NCBI GenBank assembly: GCA_002299895.1 | Contig: DBOC01000006.1 | Location: 155,691-219,690, forward strand | Length of the DNA: 64,000 nucleotides | Origin: Sphingomonadales bacterium UBA656 | GTDB lineage: Bacteria > Pseudomonadota > Alphaproteobacteria > Sphingomonadales > Sphingomonadaceae | Direction: 5' to 3' | In this document: one piece after another, positions 27,964 through 37,563 of the stretch | Layout: every line of letters begins with the position of its first letter | Position numbering within the stretch: the stretch's first letter is position 1 | Program-made: the position numbers and the translations under genes | The notes under the pieces: generated by a model | Database searches by the model: none | Seen by the model: the letters and a program-made list of their open reading frames with translations, nothing else | Told to the model about the DNA's origin: nothing

Positions 27964-29324
27964 TAAAAACGATACTCGAGCCCGCCCGCAATATTGATGT
28001 GATCCGCCAAACCGACGTGCTGGTCGTTGGCTCTGGCCCAGGTGGCCTTGCCGCAGCTTTGGCATCAGCGCGCGCGGGCGTCGAGACAACCTTGCTGGAA
28101 CGTTATGGCTGTTTCGGCGGCAATATCACGCAAGTCGGCGTGGAGGGTTTTGCATGGTATCGGCATCCCACCACCATTGACAGCGAGGGCATTGGCCGCG
28201 AGTTTGAAGAGCGCGCCAAGTCTATGGGCGCTGCTATGCCCGAGCCGCAATCGATCAGCCACAGTCTGGATGCCGAAGCCTTCAAATTTGTAGCAGATAC
28301 GCTCGTCGAGGAAGCAGGCGTGATGCCGATGCTGCACCGCTTATGTGTCGCCCCCATCATGGAGGGCAATATGATCCGCGGCGTGATTGTGGAGAGCAAG
28401 GCAGGTCGTGAAGCGATCCTCGCCAAACGCGTGATTGACGCGACAGGGGATGCCGACATTGCCCACCGCGCGGGTGCACCCACGCATATGCACCCCGTAG
28501 ACGAAATGATGTCGGTCTCGGTCATGTTTTCGATGTGCGGCGTGAACAAGACGCGGTTCATCGATGCGGTGAAGGCGGATCCGCAAACCTATGGCGACTG
28601 GGCCGTGGGCGGGGAGTGGGAAGTGATTACCAGCGGCAAAGAGGATGCGATGTTCTCGCCCTTTTTGCGCAAGCCATTTCAAAAGGCCTTGGAAGCGGGC
28701 CTGATACCCGACAGCGTCAAAACCATGGCCGGCACGTGGGGTACCGTTTCCGATCAGGGGGATCTGACCTATCTCAACATGTGTCATTTATATCTGAATG
28801 GTACCGATCCCGATGCGCTGACGCAGGGCGAAATGGCAGGGCGTAAGCAGGCGATGCACGCCATAGCGGCGTTGCAGGCGTTTATGCCCGGATGCGAAGA
28901 GGCGAAGCTGCGCAATTTCGGCATGACTTTGGGTATTCGCGATACGCGCAAAATTGATGCGGTGTACAACATGACCGCGGACGATGTGATGGAGCAGGGC
29001 CGCTTTGACGATAGCATCGGCATCTTCCCAGAATTTATCGACGGATATGGCTATCTTATCTTGCCGACGACCGGCCGCTATTTCCATCTGCCTTATCGGT
29101 CGATGTTGCCCAAAAATGTCCGGCATTTGATTACCGCTGGCCGCGTGATTGGCGGCGATAAGGTTAGCCATGCCGCCGTTCGCAACATGATGTGTTGCGC
29201 CGTTGCAGGACAAGGTGCCGGTGTTGCTGCGGCGCTCGCCGTCAAATCGGATAAGGACTTTAGCGAAGTCGACATCAATGCCGTGCAAAAAGAATTGCTC
29301 CGCCAAGGCGCGCGTATTTCGTAA
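27960..29324 (+). CDS. FAD-dependent oxidoreductase (FAD_oxidored family)
   Basis: 454 residues. VLVVGSGPGGLAAALASARAG and TLLERYGCFGGNITQVGVEG form the FAD-binding start, with KRVIDATGDADIAHRAGAP in the middle; the end (HLITAGRVIGGDKVSHAAVR) is typical of FAD_oxidored proteins. The ATG overlaps the choline dehydrogenase stop by four bases, so it belongs to the bet-like operon. Possible roles include further oxidation of betaine or a related quaternary amine, but the substrate is unknown. Confidence 0.82.
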   Translation: MIKTILEPARNIDVIRQTDVLVVGSGPGGLAAALASARAGVETTLLERYGCFGGNITQVGVEGFAWYRHPTTIDSEGIGREFEERAKSMGAAMPEPQSISHSLDAEAFKFVADTLVEEAGVMPMLHRLCVAPIMEGNMIRGVIVESKAGREAILAKRVIDATGDADIAHRAGAPTHMHPVDEMMSVSVMFSMCGVNKTRFIDAVKADPQTYGDWAVGGEWEVITSGKEDAMFSPFLRKPFQKALEAGLIPDSVKTMAGTWGTVSDQGDLTYLNMCHLYLNGTDPDALTQGEMAGRKQAMHAIAALQAFMPGCEEAKLRNFGMTLGIRDTRKIDAVYNMTADDVMEQGRFDDSIGIFPEFIDGYGYLILPTTGRYFHLPYRSMLPKNVRHLITAGRVIGGDKVSHAAVRNMMCCAVAGQGAGVAAALAVKSDKDFSEVDINAVQKELLRQGARIS

Positions 29325-29345
29325 ACTCAGGGTCTGTTCGCGCCG

Positions 29346-30728
29346 TTAGGAAGCGAGATCAGACTCCAATGCGGCTTGGAGGCGTTTACGGAACAATAGA
29401 ATGATTATGCCGCCTGCCAGCCCGATGGCGGCATCCATAACCCAAAAAGCCGACGGGTGCATTTGGTCAAAATAGCTGCCAATCCACCCCGCCAGGACAT
29501 GCCCGATAAAGGGTGAGAGAAAGGCTACCCCCATCAAAATAGAGGCCATGCCCTCAGGGGCAGCCCGGCTGACGATGGCTAAGGTTGTCGGCCAATAATA
29601 CATCCAAGCAAGCCCCATGATTAGCCAGCCAGCAATGGCCCATCCAGCGTTCACACTGTCGGGTGCGCTTTGCCCCATATTGCCATAAGCAAAAAGAAGC
29701 GCGGCAACCGCAATGATAGCCGAACCAATTCCGACCTTTGTGACGCTGCTCGGTTCGCTGCCGTTTTTGGCCTGCCATGCCCAAAACATCACTAATGCAG
29801 GGGCGGCTAATATCGCGCCGATGGAATCCATTGATGCAAACCAACTGGACGGCACCTCACCCAGCGACGTCGCCAAATTCACATATTGATCAACCCATAA
29901 AATGCCAATGCTCCACACCATCGGATAAGCAATTTCCGCCGGTATCGTCAGGGCGATGACCAATAACAGGACCCAAACCCGCTTGCGCTCAGCCTTGGTC
30001 ATCGGCGCAGCTTTTTCGCGCTTGCGCGCCACCGGACGATCATCGGGCAAATGGCGCTGTCCCAAAATATAGGCGACCAGTGCAATCAGCATCAGCGCCG
30101 CCGCAACCGCAAACCCCGCGTGCCAGCCATAAATCGCCGCAACCAGCCCGGTTACGATTGGCCCGCTTGCAGCGCCAATGCAAATCCCAGTCGAAAAAAT
30201 GGTGAAACCGCGTGACCGCATCGATTCATCTGACTGCGGATAAAGCGCGCCAACCTGCGCAGAAATATTACCCTTCAAAAACCCCGACCCAAGGATCAGC
30301 AGCAAGAGCGCGAGCAGAAAGCTAGAATAAAAGGACATCGCCAAATGCCCCGCACTCATTAGGAGGACACCAATCATCACGGTGCGCTTTGCGCCTAATA
30401 TTCGGTCGGCAACCCAACCGCCGACGATAGGTGTGAAATAGACAAGCCCTGCATACCAACCATAAATGATTGCCGAAAAAGCAACATCGCTCATGGCCCC
30501 TCGAAATTCGAACATATCGCGGAGTGCGGCGAGCCCGATGACCTGCGCGGCATTTTCCGGCAGCAGTAGCTCTTTCACCATATAAAGCGTGAGCAGCGCA
30601 GACATTCCGTAAAAGGAAAAGCGTTCCCACATCTCGGTGAAGGATAAATAATACAGGCCTTTGGGGTGACCCGATGGCTGGCCATCCGCAATGTGCTCAA
30701 TCTTACCCACGCGTACTCCCCCCGCCAT
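29346..30728 (-). CDS. POT/PTR family proton-coupled oligopeptide transporter
   Basis: 460 residues, 12-14 membrane helices. The N-terminal motif LSFTEMWERFSFYGMSALL contains the ExxERFxYY-type proton/peptide motif of POT transporters; IVGGWVADRILGAKRTVM is the MFS loop 2-3 motif, and GSGFLKGNISAQVGALY the PTR2 signature. Imports di- and tripeptides with protons across the inner membrane. It is convergent with the preceding operon (21-bp gap) and divergent from the amidohydrolase. Confidence 0.9.
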   Translation of the reverse strand: MAGGVRVGKIEHIADGQPSGHPKGLYYLSFTEMWERFSFYGMSALLTLYMVKELLLPENAAQVIGLAALRDMFEFRGAMSDVAFSAIIYGWYAGLVYFTPIVGGWVADRILGAKRTVMIGVLLMSAGHLAMSFYSSFLLALLLLILGSGFLKGNISAQVGALYPQSDESMRSRGFTIFSTGICIGAASGPIVTGLVAAIYGWHAGFAVAAALMLIALVAYILGQRHLPDDRPVARKREKAAPMTKAERKRVWVLLLVIALTIPAEIAYPMVWSIGILWVDQYVNLATSLGEVPSSWFASMDSIGAILAAPALVMFWAWQAKNGSEPSSVTKVGIGSAIIAVAALLFAYGNMGQSAPDSVNAGWAIAGWLIMGLAWMYYWPTTLAIVSRAAPEGMASILMGVAFLSPFIGHVLAGWIGSYFDQMHPSAFWVMDAAIGLAGGIIILLFRKRLQAALESDLAS

Positions 30729-30879
30729 ATTGTGCAGCCTTGTTCGCGTCGATATCTATGCCCGCTTAAGCGCGCGTTGCAAGGAAATGATGGAAATGTG
30801 TCCGTTCGATAAGAATGAAAATTAGGACTTGGCTATTCGTTGCCGGTATCGCATCCTACCCTAATATAGGGGGACTAAG

Positions 30880-32616
30880 ATGAAATTTGACAGACGCGGC
30901 ATGCTTGCAGGATTTGGGGCGCTGCCACTGGCATCGGTCGCTGCTAAAGCCTTTACCCAAGAGCCCGTGACGGTGTTCGAGGGCAATTTCGTCACGATGG
31001 AGCCTTCGCTGCCCGAAGCGCGTTTTGTGGCGGTCTCAGGTGGCATGATTTTGGGCCTTGCGGATAGTGTTAATGCGTTGGCGCCATGGACTGCGAACCG
31101 TGAGACGAAGATTGACCGTCGCTTTGCCGGGAAAACAGTTTTCCCAGGACTGGTCGACCCGCATATTCATCCGATGCAAGCCGCCGTGATGCTCAACATA
31201 CCCTTTATCGCCCCCGATGACTGGGTGCTGCCGCGCGGTAACTCCGCAGGTGTTCGAACGGCAGACGGGTACCGAGAAAGGTTGCGCGCTTTGCTGGCCA
31301 GCGATGCGTCGCGCCCGCTGATCACTTGGGGCTATCATGCGTTATTCCACGGTGCACTCGACCGCGCTATGCTTGATCAACTGGCACCCGATCGTCCATT
31401 GATTGTCTGGCAACGCAGCTTTCATGAGGTTATCGTGAATAGCGCCATGCTGCGCGAATGGGGGCTAACTGACGAAGCCGCGTTCAACGCCGCGCTCGCC
31501 GCCGCTAAGGCAGATCCCGCCCATTTCAGCTTTGCCTACGGATTGTTCAGCGAAACCGCGCTGCCCTTGGCCTTGGCCAAAATGCGTCCGGTTATCCTTG
31601 CACCCGCCAAGGTGAAGGCCGGCATGGCTGACCTGCGCACGTTGATGTTGCGCCATGGCGTCACGTCTACTGCCGATATGGCGACAGGCATTTTCGCCGG
31701 CTTTGACGTTGAAGCCGGGTTAATCCGCAATGCCTTTGAAACATCCGAATGTGCGGCGCGCATTGATTTGGTGCCGATGGCGAATGAGCTCGACAAAGTC
31801 TCGGATCTTGACGCCTGGCACGCAGCGGCACGTGGCCGGGTGGAGGGCAAACATGTCCGCCTACCGCGCAGGGTAAAGCTGTTCGCCGACGGCGCCTATT
31901 TTGGGCAGAATATGCGCATGAACCCGCCGGGCTATGCTGACGGGCATTTGGGTAAATGGATCACCGAACCGACAGACCTCAACCGACAGGTGCGACGCTA
32001 TTGGGAGGCAGGATTTAGCCTGCATATTCATGTCAATGGCGATGAAGGCCTTGATGTCGTGCTCAATACGCTTGAGCCCGTCATTACGGGCCTACGTAGC
32101 GCACGACAGACGGTTACTCTGGAACATCTCGGCTATTCGACGGAGGCACAAAATCGTCGGATTTCCCGCTTGGGATTATCCGTATCCGGGCAACCAAATT
32201 ACATACGCGTGTTGGGGGACGCTTATGCCGCGCATGGCCTTGGTCCCGATCGGGCGGCGACAATGGACCGTTTTGGTTCGCTTGAACGCCATGGGGTATC
32301 GCTGGGGCTTCATTCGGATTTTAACATGGCGCCAATTGACCCGTTTTACCTTGCATGGGTCGCCGCGAACAGGATCACGCTAGATGGCCATAGCCTTGGA
32401 CCGCAGGAGCGGTTGAGCGTTGGCAAGGCGCTCCGCGCGATCACCATTGAGGCTGCACAAGTGATTGGGCGTGACCATGAAATTGGCTCGATAGCTGCGG
32501 GAAAACGTGCTGACTTCGCGGTGCTTGATCGCGATCCGCGGAAAATGGGTGCTGCCGCTCTCCGTCAAACAAAAGTGGAAGCGACCGTCTATGATGGACG
32601 TGTTTTTAATGTTTGA
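30880..32616 (+). CDS. Exported YtcJ-like amidohydrolase
   Basis: 578 residues with a Tat-like leader (DRRGMLAGFGALPLASVAA). Metal-dependent amidohydrolase features: FPGLVDPHIHPM (HxH metal site), LHIHVNGDEGLD and GLHSDFNMAPIDPF, then GKRADFAVLDRDP at the C-terminus. The family hydrolyses amides or formyl groups of mostly unknown substrates. GGGGGACTAAG precedes the ATG. Divergent from a peptide transporter, which could hint at an amide or peptide-derived substrate. Confidence 0.85.
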   Translation: MKFDRRGMLAGFGALPLASVAAKAFTQEPVTVFEGNFVTMEPSLPEARFVAVSGGMILGLADSVNALAPWTANRETKIDRRFAGKTVFPGLVDPHIHPMQAAVMLNIPFIAPDDWVLPRGNSAGVRTADGYRERLRALLASDASRPLITWGYHALFHGALDRAMLDQLAPDRPLIVWQRSFHEVIVNSAMLREWGLTDEAAFNAALAAAKADPAHFSFAYGLFSETALPLALAKMRPVILAPAKVKAGMADLRTLMLRHGVTSTADMATGIFAGFDVEAGLIRNAFETSECAARIDLVPMANELDKVSDLDAWHAAARGRVEGKHVRLPRRVKLFADGAYFGQNMRMNPPGYADGHLGKWITEPTDLNRQVRRYWEAGFSLHIHVNGDEGLDVVLNTLEPVITGLRSARQTVTLEHLGYSTEAQNRRISRLGLSVSGQPNYIRVLGDAYAAHGLGPDRAATMDRFGSLERHGVSLGLHSDFNMAPIDPFYLAWVAANRITLDGHSLGPQERLSVGKALRAITIEAAQVIGRDHEIGSIAAGKRADFAVLDRDPRKMGAAALRQTKVEATVYDGRVFNV

Positions 32617-32864
32617 GCCACAACTGTTTTTCCTCCAAATGTCTCAAAAATATAGATATGATGCCTTCTCGCGACAAATCTCACAAGTTTGATAAAGCGG
32701 AATCGGATAAACACAGTTTTCTATTCCTGACCCGACGAGACCCATCTTTTGGTCAATTGTACAAACCTATTTCTGACGGCAGGCAGTGCCTGTCGGAATT
32801 CTGTTGTTTGGTCTGGTGGCGGCGTCTATCCAAAAAGGATATTTATGGCTTTAAGGATCAGGCA

Positions 32865-33272
32865 ATGAAATCTCTCTTGGCGACCATTTTCACAGCTATC
32901 ATCCTTTCGATGTCGCCGCCGTTCATTTCTGCATCAGAAGCAGCGACGGAAAGTCCGGGCTTTCAAAAATGCATGGATGATGTTGATCTTTCCGCCTTTA
33001 AGAATAGTCAGTGGGCGGCTTGCTATCAGGCTGAGCTGCAGATCCAGGATCGCAGATTGAATGCTGTTTATCAAAAGGTTCAGAGAGCCAATACGCCCGA
33101 ACTGAAACAGGCATTGTTGAAGGGCCAACGTGCCTGGCTTATGTTCAGGGATGCTTGGTGTTCCTATGAGGAGCAGGCACCTTATGCTCCGGGCGGTGAG
33201 GTTAATAAATTAGCGTGCTTATTGAGCATTACGATTAATCAAATTGAGCGCTTGGAGGCTTCCGCCGGATAA
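32865..33272 (+). CDS. LprI/DUF1311 family exported protein
   Basis: 135 residues from MKSLLATIFTAIILSM, a clear signal peptide; longer upstream in-frame translation is unlikely. The mature part carries the DUF1311/LprI pattern with four cysteines (FQKCMDDVD, WAACYQAEL, DAWCSYEEQ, LACLLSIT), LNAVYQKVQ and LKGQRAWLMFRDAWC. LprI-type proteins include lysozyme inhibitors; the role here is unknown. Monocistronic. Confidence 0.82.
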   Translation: MKSLLATIFTAIILSMSPPFISASEAATESPGFQKCMDDVDLSAFKNSQWAACYQAELQIQDRRLNAVYQKVQRANTPELKQALLKGQRAWLMFRDAWCSYEEQAPYAPGGEVNKLACLLSITINQIERLEASAG

Positions 33273-33800
33273 TCGGGTGAAGGTCTCGCCATAAAGCGAG
33301 GCGCATATGAAACACGCCATATAAGCAGTGATGGTGGAACCTTCGCTTCTTTTGGCGCATGGCCGCAATGCCTATGCGCAGGATCTTGTATAGGGTTTGG
33401 AGTCGTCAACGAAAGGTGAATTAGTCACCAATATTTCGTTTGCAATGCAACATTAGCTGTTTCTCAAAATCCTACGATGCTGAGGCAATGAGGGAGTGTG
33501 GAGTTTCTGCCGTCGGTCTTCGGATAGTAACAAATCATTAAAATAACAAATATAAATCAATAATTTATGGTGAATTGCTGAGATGTGTGCGCGGTTGTGC
33601 TTTTCTAGGCGTGCAAAATTCTATATTTTCTAACCGTTTTACAGTTAGTTAATGTCATTATTGCTAACTGTTGCGGAACGCAAAGCGCAAAAGATAGTAC
33701 CAAAGTGGCTTTGGATGACGCACGATCAGGTTCAGCCTTCGTCTTGTGCCCCGTGTCGGGACGACTGCTACGTTGTGGTACATGCGCAAAATTGCGGTCA
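33273..33800. other. Non-coding, partly AT-rich intergenic region
   Basis: 528 bp without a convincing gene; the small frame at 33652-33864 lacks family features and overlaps the end of a glycosyltransferase. The stretch 33530-33670 is much more AT-rich than its surroundings and contains an 8-bp inverted repeat (ACAGTTAG at 33641-33648, CTAACTGT at 33664-33671). Confidence 0.5.
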
Positions 33801-34976
33801 TTATGCTGCCTTTCGTTTTTCTAAAATGGCGTCTGCGTATGTCTGGAACAGCTCAACAAAATGATCGTCGAGCGTCCGTGCGGTATCCGCTGCGCGCTGA
33901 GCGGCGGATCGGAGTTGATCTTGATCGCGATCCAATAGGCGCTCAATGGCTGACGCAGCGTCATGCGCATTGCCTGGGATATAGGTTTCACTAAAATCTG
34001 GATGGGCAATGTCGGCGACAGCGCCGGCATTAGGGAGTATCAAAGGTAAGCCAGATGCCAGCGCTTCCGACGCAACAAGGCCAAAAGTTTCTGCCGACGA
34101 CCCATGCACCAGCGCGTCGCAGCTTGCCATTATAGTGGCCAGCGCTGTGCGATTGCGAACAGGCTCAAGCAACTGGATATGCGGGTTGCCATTTACATGT
34201 TCAATGACCGAAGCCTGCTGATGGCCGTTTCCGATCAATATCAAACCCATAGGCCGTTTTGCTGCTACGCGAGACACCGCATCAATCACGCAGGGCCAGC
34301 GTTTTTCAGGGGTATGGCGACCAATACCTAATAACAATGTTGCCGTATTGGGTAAGTTACAACGCGCCAACAGGTCCCTTCGAACGGACATATGTCGTCT
34401 TGCAGGCGAAAAAACCCCCGCATCCACGCCCATGGGAATGTTGACTGCGCCGTAAATACCACCAGAGGCCAGTCTTTTTTGCAGGCTGGGCGATGCGCAT
34501 ATGGTGTAATCGAAGCTGTTGCACATGCGCCTGAGATAGCGCCAAAACCATTCAAACTGCCGATCAATGACATCACGAGAGGCAACGCCATCGAACCAGC
34601 GATAGGCCCAAGCCGACAGTGGGTCATGATGCATGAATATCGATCGAAGGGCATTGCCCCGCCAGCTGCGCGCAATCCATGCACCGCGCCATGGGGAGGA
34701 TGCCTCCAGCACGTCGGGTTGTTCTGCATCCAGTATGGCGTGCACGGGCGCAGCATCCCAGAACATCCCGTATTTCTTGTCAAAAGGCAGTGGGGGCGCT
34801 TTTACGTAGATGATACGGCAATCGTTTCCGTATTCGACGACCTCATCTTTAAGGCCGGGCGCAATTACGGTTATGGCATGGCCAAGCCGCGCACCAAAAG
34901 CGAGTTTTGCATGGATATATGTCCGCACGCCGCCACCTTCTGGCGCATAAAATTCACAGACATCGACTATTTTCAT
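33801..34976 (-). CDS. GT4-family glycosyltransferase
   Basis: 391 residues. N-domain: FYAPEGGGVRTYIHAKL acceptor-side glycine loop; C-domain: LLGIGRHTPEKRWPCVIDAV and the GT4 EX7E motif in GSSAETFGLVASEALASGLP. It transfers a sugar from a nucleotide-sugar to an unknown acceptor, on the cytoplasmic side. It is the last gene of a four-gene operon in which each start overlaps the previous stop by four bases. Confidence 0.88.
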   Translation of the reverse strand: MKIVDVCEFYAPEGGGVRTYIHAKLAFGARLGHAITVIAPGLKDEVVEYGNDCRIIYVKAPPLPFDKKYGMFWDAAPVHAILDAEQPDVLEASSPWRGAWIARSWRGNALRSIFMHHDPLSAWAYRWFDGVASRDVIDRQFEWFWRYLRRMCNSFDYTICASPSLQKRLASGGIYGAVNIPMGVDAGVFSPARRHMSVRRDLLARCNLPNTATLLLGIGRHTPEKRWPCVIDAVSRVAAKRPMGLILIGNGHQQASVIEHVNGNPHIQLLEPVRNRTALATIMASCDALVHGSSAETFGLVASEALASGLPLILPNAGAVADIAHPDFSETYIPGNAHDAASAIERLLDRDQDQLRSAAQRAADTARTLDDHFVELFQTYADAILEKRKAA

Positions 34977-35518
34977 GGCTGGCCCCCAGCCGTTTGATTT
35001 TTGATTGGGCCAACGCCAATACCTTGGCGGTAATTTATGGTGATCGAGATGGAGCGAACACCCGATCCAAGCGAAAGAGAAACGGTCGTTGCTTTTGGCT
35101 TACGGAAGCCCAGCTTGGGGTTGTTCGCAAAACCAACGCCATCGCCTGCAAGACCAAATTTTCCGTTGTCATCACGGTCATGCAGCAGCACGAGTGCATA
35201 TCGTCCCGGACTTGGTGCACGAATGCATATTGAAACTGGGCCAGTGTTCGGGAGAGCCATCGGGACCCGGCGAAACGGCTTGCCCGCCGCAATTAAAATT
35301 TTGTCGCTTTGCAGGAAATCAGCATCATTGTCGGGGTAAAGCTCCAGAATAAGTTTACCTTTTCGGTCCTTTAACCCGACAACATTTACATGTACCGCAG
35401 GACCCGTTTCTGCCGCGCGGCAATCCGCACCATGTCTTCCGCGTTCGGCCTTCGGCGGCACATTAGCGTGCGCAGAGACAGACATGCTCATGAGAGTGAG
35501 CGCGATGACATACTTCAT
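34973..35518 (-). CDS. DUF2141 domain protein, exported
   Basis: 181 residues with a signal peptide (MKYVIALTLMSMSVSAHA) and a DUF2141 beta-rich domain (VNVVGLKDRKGKLILELYP, YALVLLHDRDDNGKFG, GVGFANNPKLGFRKP). The function of DUF2141 is unknown. Its place between membrane and glycosyltransferase genes in a coupled operon suggests a periplasmic step in building or exporting a glycoconjugate. Confidence 0.85.
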   Translation of the reverse strand: MKYVIALTLMSMSVSAHANVPPKAERGRHGADCRAAETGPAVHVNVVGLKDRKGKLILELYPDNDADFLQSDKILIAAGKPFRRVPMALPNTGPVSICIRAPSPGRYALVLLHDRDDNGKFGLAGDGVGFANNPKLGFRKPKATTVSLSLGSGVRSISITINYRQGIGVGPIKNQTAGGQP

Positions 35519-36450
35519 GACGATGTGCCCATTTCGGGGAATATGTCACGATTTGGGAAAAGCAGCGCTAACGCTCCCAACATCGCTGCAACGATGACAT
35601 GGAGTGCCAAGATTGACGTGGCGGTAAGCGTTATAAGCGTTGAAACCGTGCTGTCCTGACCGACTAAGAAAACAGCAATGACCGCGAATAAGGCTTCCTT
35701 ATTCGGCAAAAATGGCAACCGACCAACCAATAGCCGTATCATTGACAGGACCAGCCAAAAGCCAAAATGCGGTCCTGGCAAAATGATGAACCATAACAGG
35801 GCGCATAACAGCACGCCTGCCGATAATCGCAGAATGTGGATGCCAAAAATCCACCATAATTGCGTCCGCTCCAGTGTGAATACACGGCGAGAAAACAGCA
35901 ATATCACGAATGACAATAATAATATGGCGGCCGCGCAAATGACCGACGTATCGGTGTAGGCGCCAAGATGTAGTTGCGACATAAATGGATAGGTCAGGGC
36001 CAACAGCAGCAACGCGACGAGATTCGCCGCCAAGGCAGAGAGAATGTTGACATCTTTTATGGCGCCAAAGGGCGCCGCGGTTAAATCCGAACGCTTGCGC
36101 GCCCACAGATAAAAATAAACCTCGCCTGAATAGGATATCAGCACTTCATTGCCGATGCGTTTGGCAAGAAGAATGAAAAAGCCTGATGCAGGCAGCGCCC
36201 AAAGTCGCCGAAATATAATCCAATCAGCAACGGGAAGCGCAAAATATAAGGCGAGCAGAACCGGTAAAAACCAGAGATTTTGCGGCAATGCGTCCTGTAG
36301 CTGCTGGGCGTCAATCTGCCCAAGTTGCAGCACAATGGCGACCAGAAACGCGCCGGATAGGATCCGCGACAGCCAAGTCGACCAAAGCTTTCGCTCCGGC
36401 TTTAAGGCTGGCAAATCGAGATGCACAAAGGGGGTAGTGGCTGCAGTCAT
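35515..36450 (-). CDS. Flippase-like UPF0104-type membrane protein
   Basis: 311 residues from MTAATTPFVHLDLPALKPER, with roughly eight membrane helices. The arrangement (SGAFLVAIVLQLGQIDAQQL at the first helix, LPVADWIIFRRLWALP in a loop) resembles lysylphosphatidylglycerol-synthase TM/UPF0104 flippase-like proteins. The ATG overlaps the GT2 stop by four bases. Probable role: lipid or lipid-linked sugar translocation, inferred from fold and neighbours. Confidence 0.75.
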   Translation of the reverse strand: MTAATTPFVHLDLPALKPERKLWSTWLSRILSGAFLVAIVLQLGQIDAQQLQDALPQNLWFLPVLLALYFALPVADWIIFRRLWALPASGFFILLAKRIGNEVLISYSGEVYFYLWARKRSDLTAAPFGAIKDVNILSALAANLVALLLLALTYPFMSQLHLGAYTDTSVICAAAILLLSFVILLFSRRVFTLERTQLWWIFGIHILRLSAGVLLCALLWFIILPGPHFGFWLVLSMIRLLVGRLPFLPNKEALFAVIAVFLVGQDSTVSTLITLTATSILALHVIVAAMLGALALLFPNRDIFPEMGTSS

Positions 36451-37259
36451 GTGACGGCCCACTGGCGTTCACGAAGCACGGTATCGCGCTGCCCACGGGC
36501 ATCGAACCTGTTCGCCAAAAACCGGTAGAAAAAGTCGTGCTGCCGTGACCGGGGGGTTAAATGATACACCAGACGTTCCGCGAGCGTCCAACGTACATTG
36601 CGGCGGTCGGCTCGGCGATCTGATGTCGTGCACCAAAAATCGGCATGATAAACTTGGTGCCCGCGTTTCAGCACGCGGTGCATCAGCTCATGATCCTTTA
36701 AAACATAAGGCCATAAGGAGGGATCGTAACCGCCTGCGGCTTGTAGTGCGGATGTTCTGAAAGTCTGCGCGGCGCCGCTGGTATGGTTTTGATGCGGCAA
36801 AATGCGTGCGGCCAGCAGCCTGTGCATCATGCTTCTCAAACCCTTATATAATCCCTCGCGGCGGAGATAGGCACATGCCGCGACATACCCCGCGCCTTTT
36901 GCGTCAAACAGCGAAGTTGCGGCAGCCAGATAATGCGGTGGATAAAAAGTGTCGGCGTCACAAATCGCCGTGAATTCGGTATCGACCGCAGCAATTCCCG
37001 TCTGCAAGGCATAAACTTGACCGGGCCGAGGTTCGCACAAAAAGGTTACTTTGCCGCGGTACTCAGCAAGTTGCGTGCGGGCATTATCGATGCAACCGTC
37101 GGTTGAGCCATTGTCGACGATAATCAAATGAAACGCTGTCGTTTGGGCAATAATCGACGTCAGCGTCTGCGGCAAAAAATCTGCCTCATTATAAACTGGT
37201 ATGACAATTGACCAACGCACAAGCGACCCTCGGATAATCCGAGGAGCCATCGCATTCAT
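36447..37259 (-). CDS. GT2-family glycosyltransferase
   Basis: 270 residues, first gene of the operon. WSIVIPVYNEADFLPQTL opens the GT-A fold, LIIVDNGSTDG is the nucleotide-binding segment and AICDADTFYP contains the DxD metal motif. ILPHQNHTSGAAQTFRTSAL is the acceptor region. It transfers a sugar to a lipid or saccharide acceptor. Its promoter must lie in the 300 bp before the mobile element boundary. Confidence 0.88.
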   Translation of the reverse strand: MNAMAPRIIRGSLVRWSIVIPVYNEADFLPQTLTSIIAQTTAFHLIIVDNGSTDGCIDNARTQLAEYRGKVTFLCEPRPGQVYALQTGIAAVDTEFTAICDADTFYPPHYLAAATSLFDAKGAGYVAACAYLRREGLYKGLRSMMHRLLAARILPHQNHTSGAAQTFRTSALQAAGGYDPSLWPYVLKDHELMHRVLKRGHQVYHADFWCTTSDRRADRRNVRWTLAERLVYHLTPRSRQHDFFYRFLANRFDARGQRDTVLRERQWAVT

Positions 37260-37563
37260 TTGCCAAAGTGCGGTGTCAGAACAGCGTCAGTTTTATGATA
37301 AAGAAATGAACATTCTGTAACAAATGCCAATTGGAGGCTATTTTTCACAGCGCACGGCAAGGCATTCGGCTTCGCGTTGATCCGAGTTTGGGTTTTGTTT
37401 CTCTTGTAGCCAGAAGAGTTCGGAAGACGGACCCGGGCCCGCCAGATCAGATCTTTCAGCCCTAATTTCTTTAAGAGAACAACCCGCCCGTCATTCCCGC
37501 GGCTTTTCACCGCAACTTTACCGCAATCAAATTCGTCAATGGAGCCAAAAATGCGCAGAAATA
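37260..37563. other. Intergenic region between GT operon and element left end
   Basis: 304 bp without a credible gene; it must hold the promoter of the minus-strand glycosyltransferase operon. A minus-strand frame of 84 codons here has no family features. The right edge is the probable chromosome-element junction. Confidence 0.5.

Noticed and set aside
33652..33864. Plus-strand frame of 70 codons
   Set aside because: It overlaps the end of the convergent glycosyltransferase and lacks a ribosome site.
37256..37510. Minus-strand frame of 84 codons near the element boundary
   Set aside because: No family features; it covers the expected promoter of the glycosyltransferase operon.
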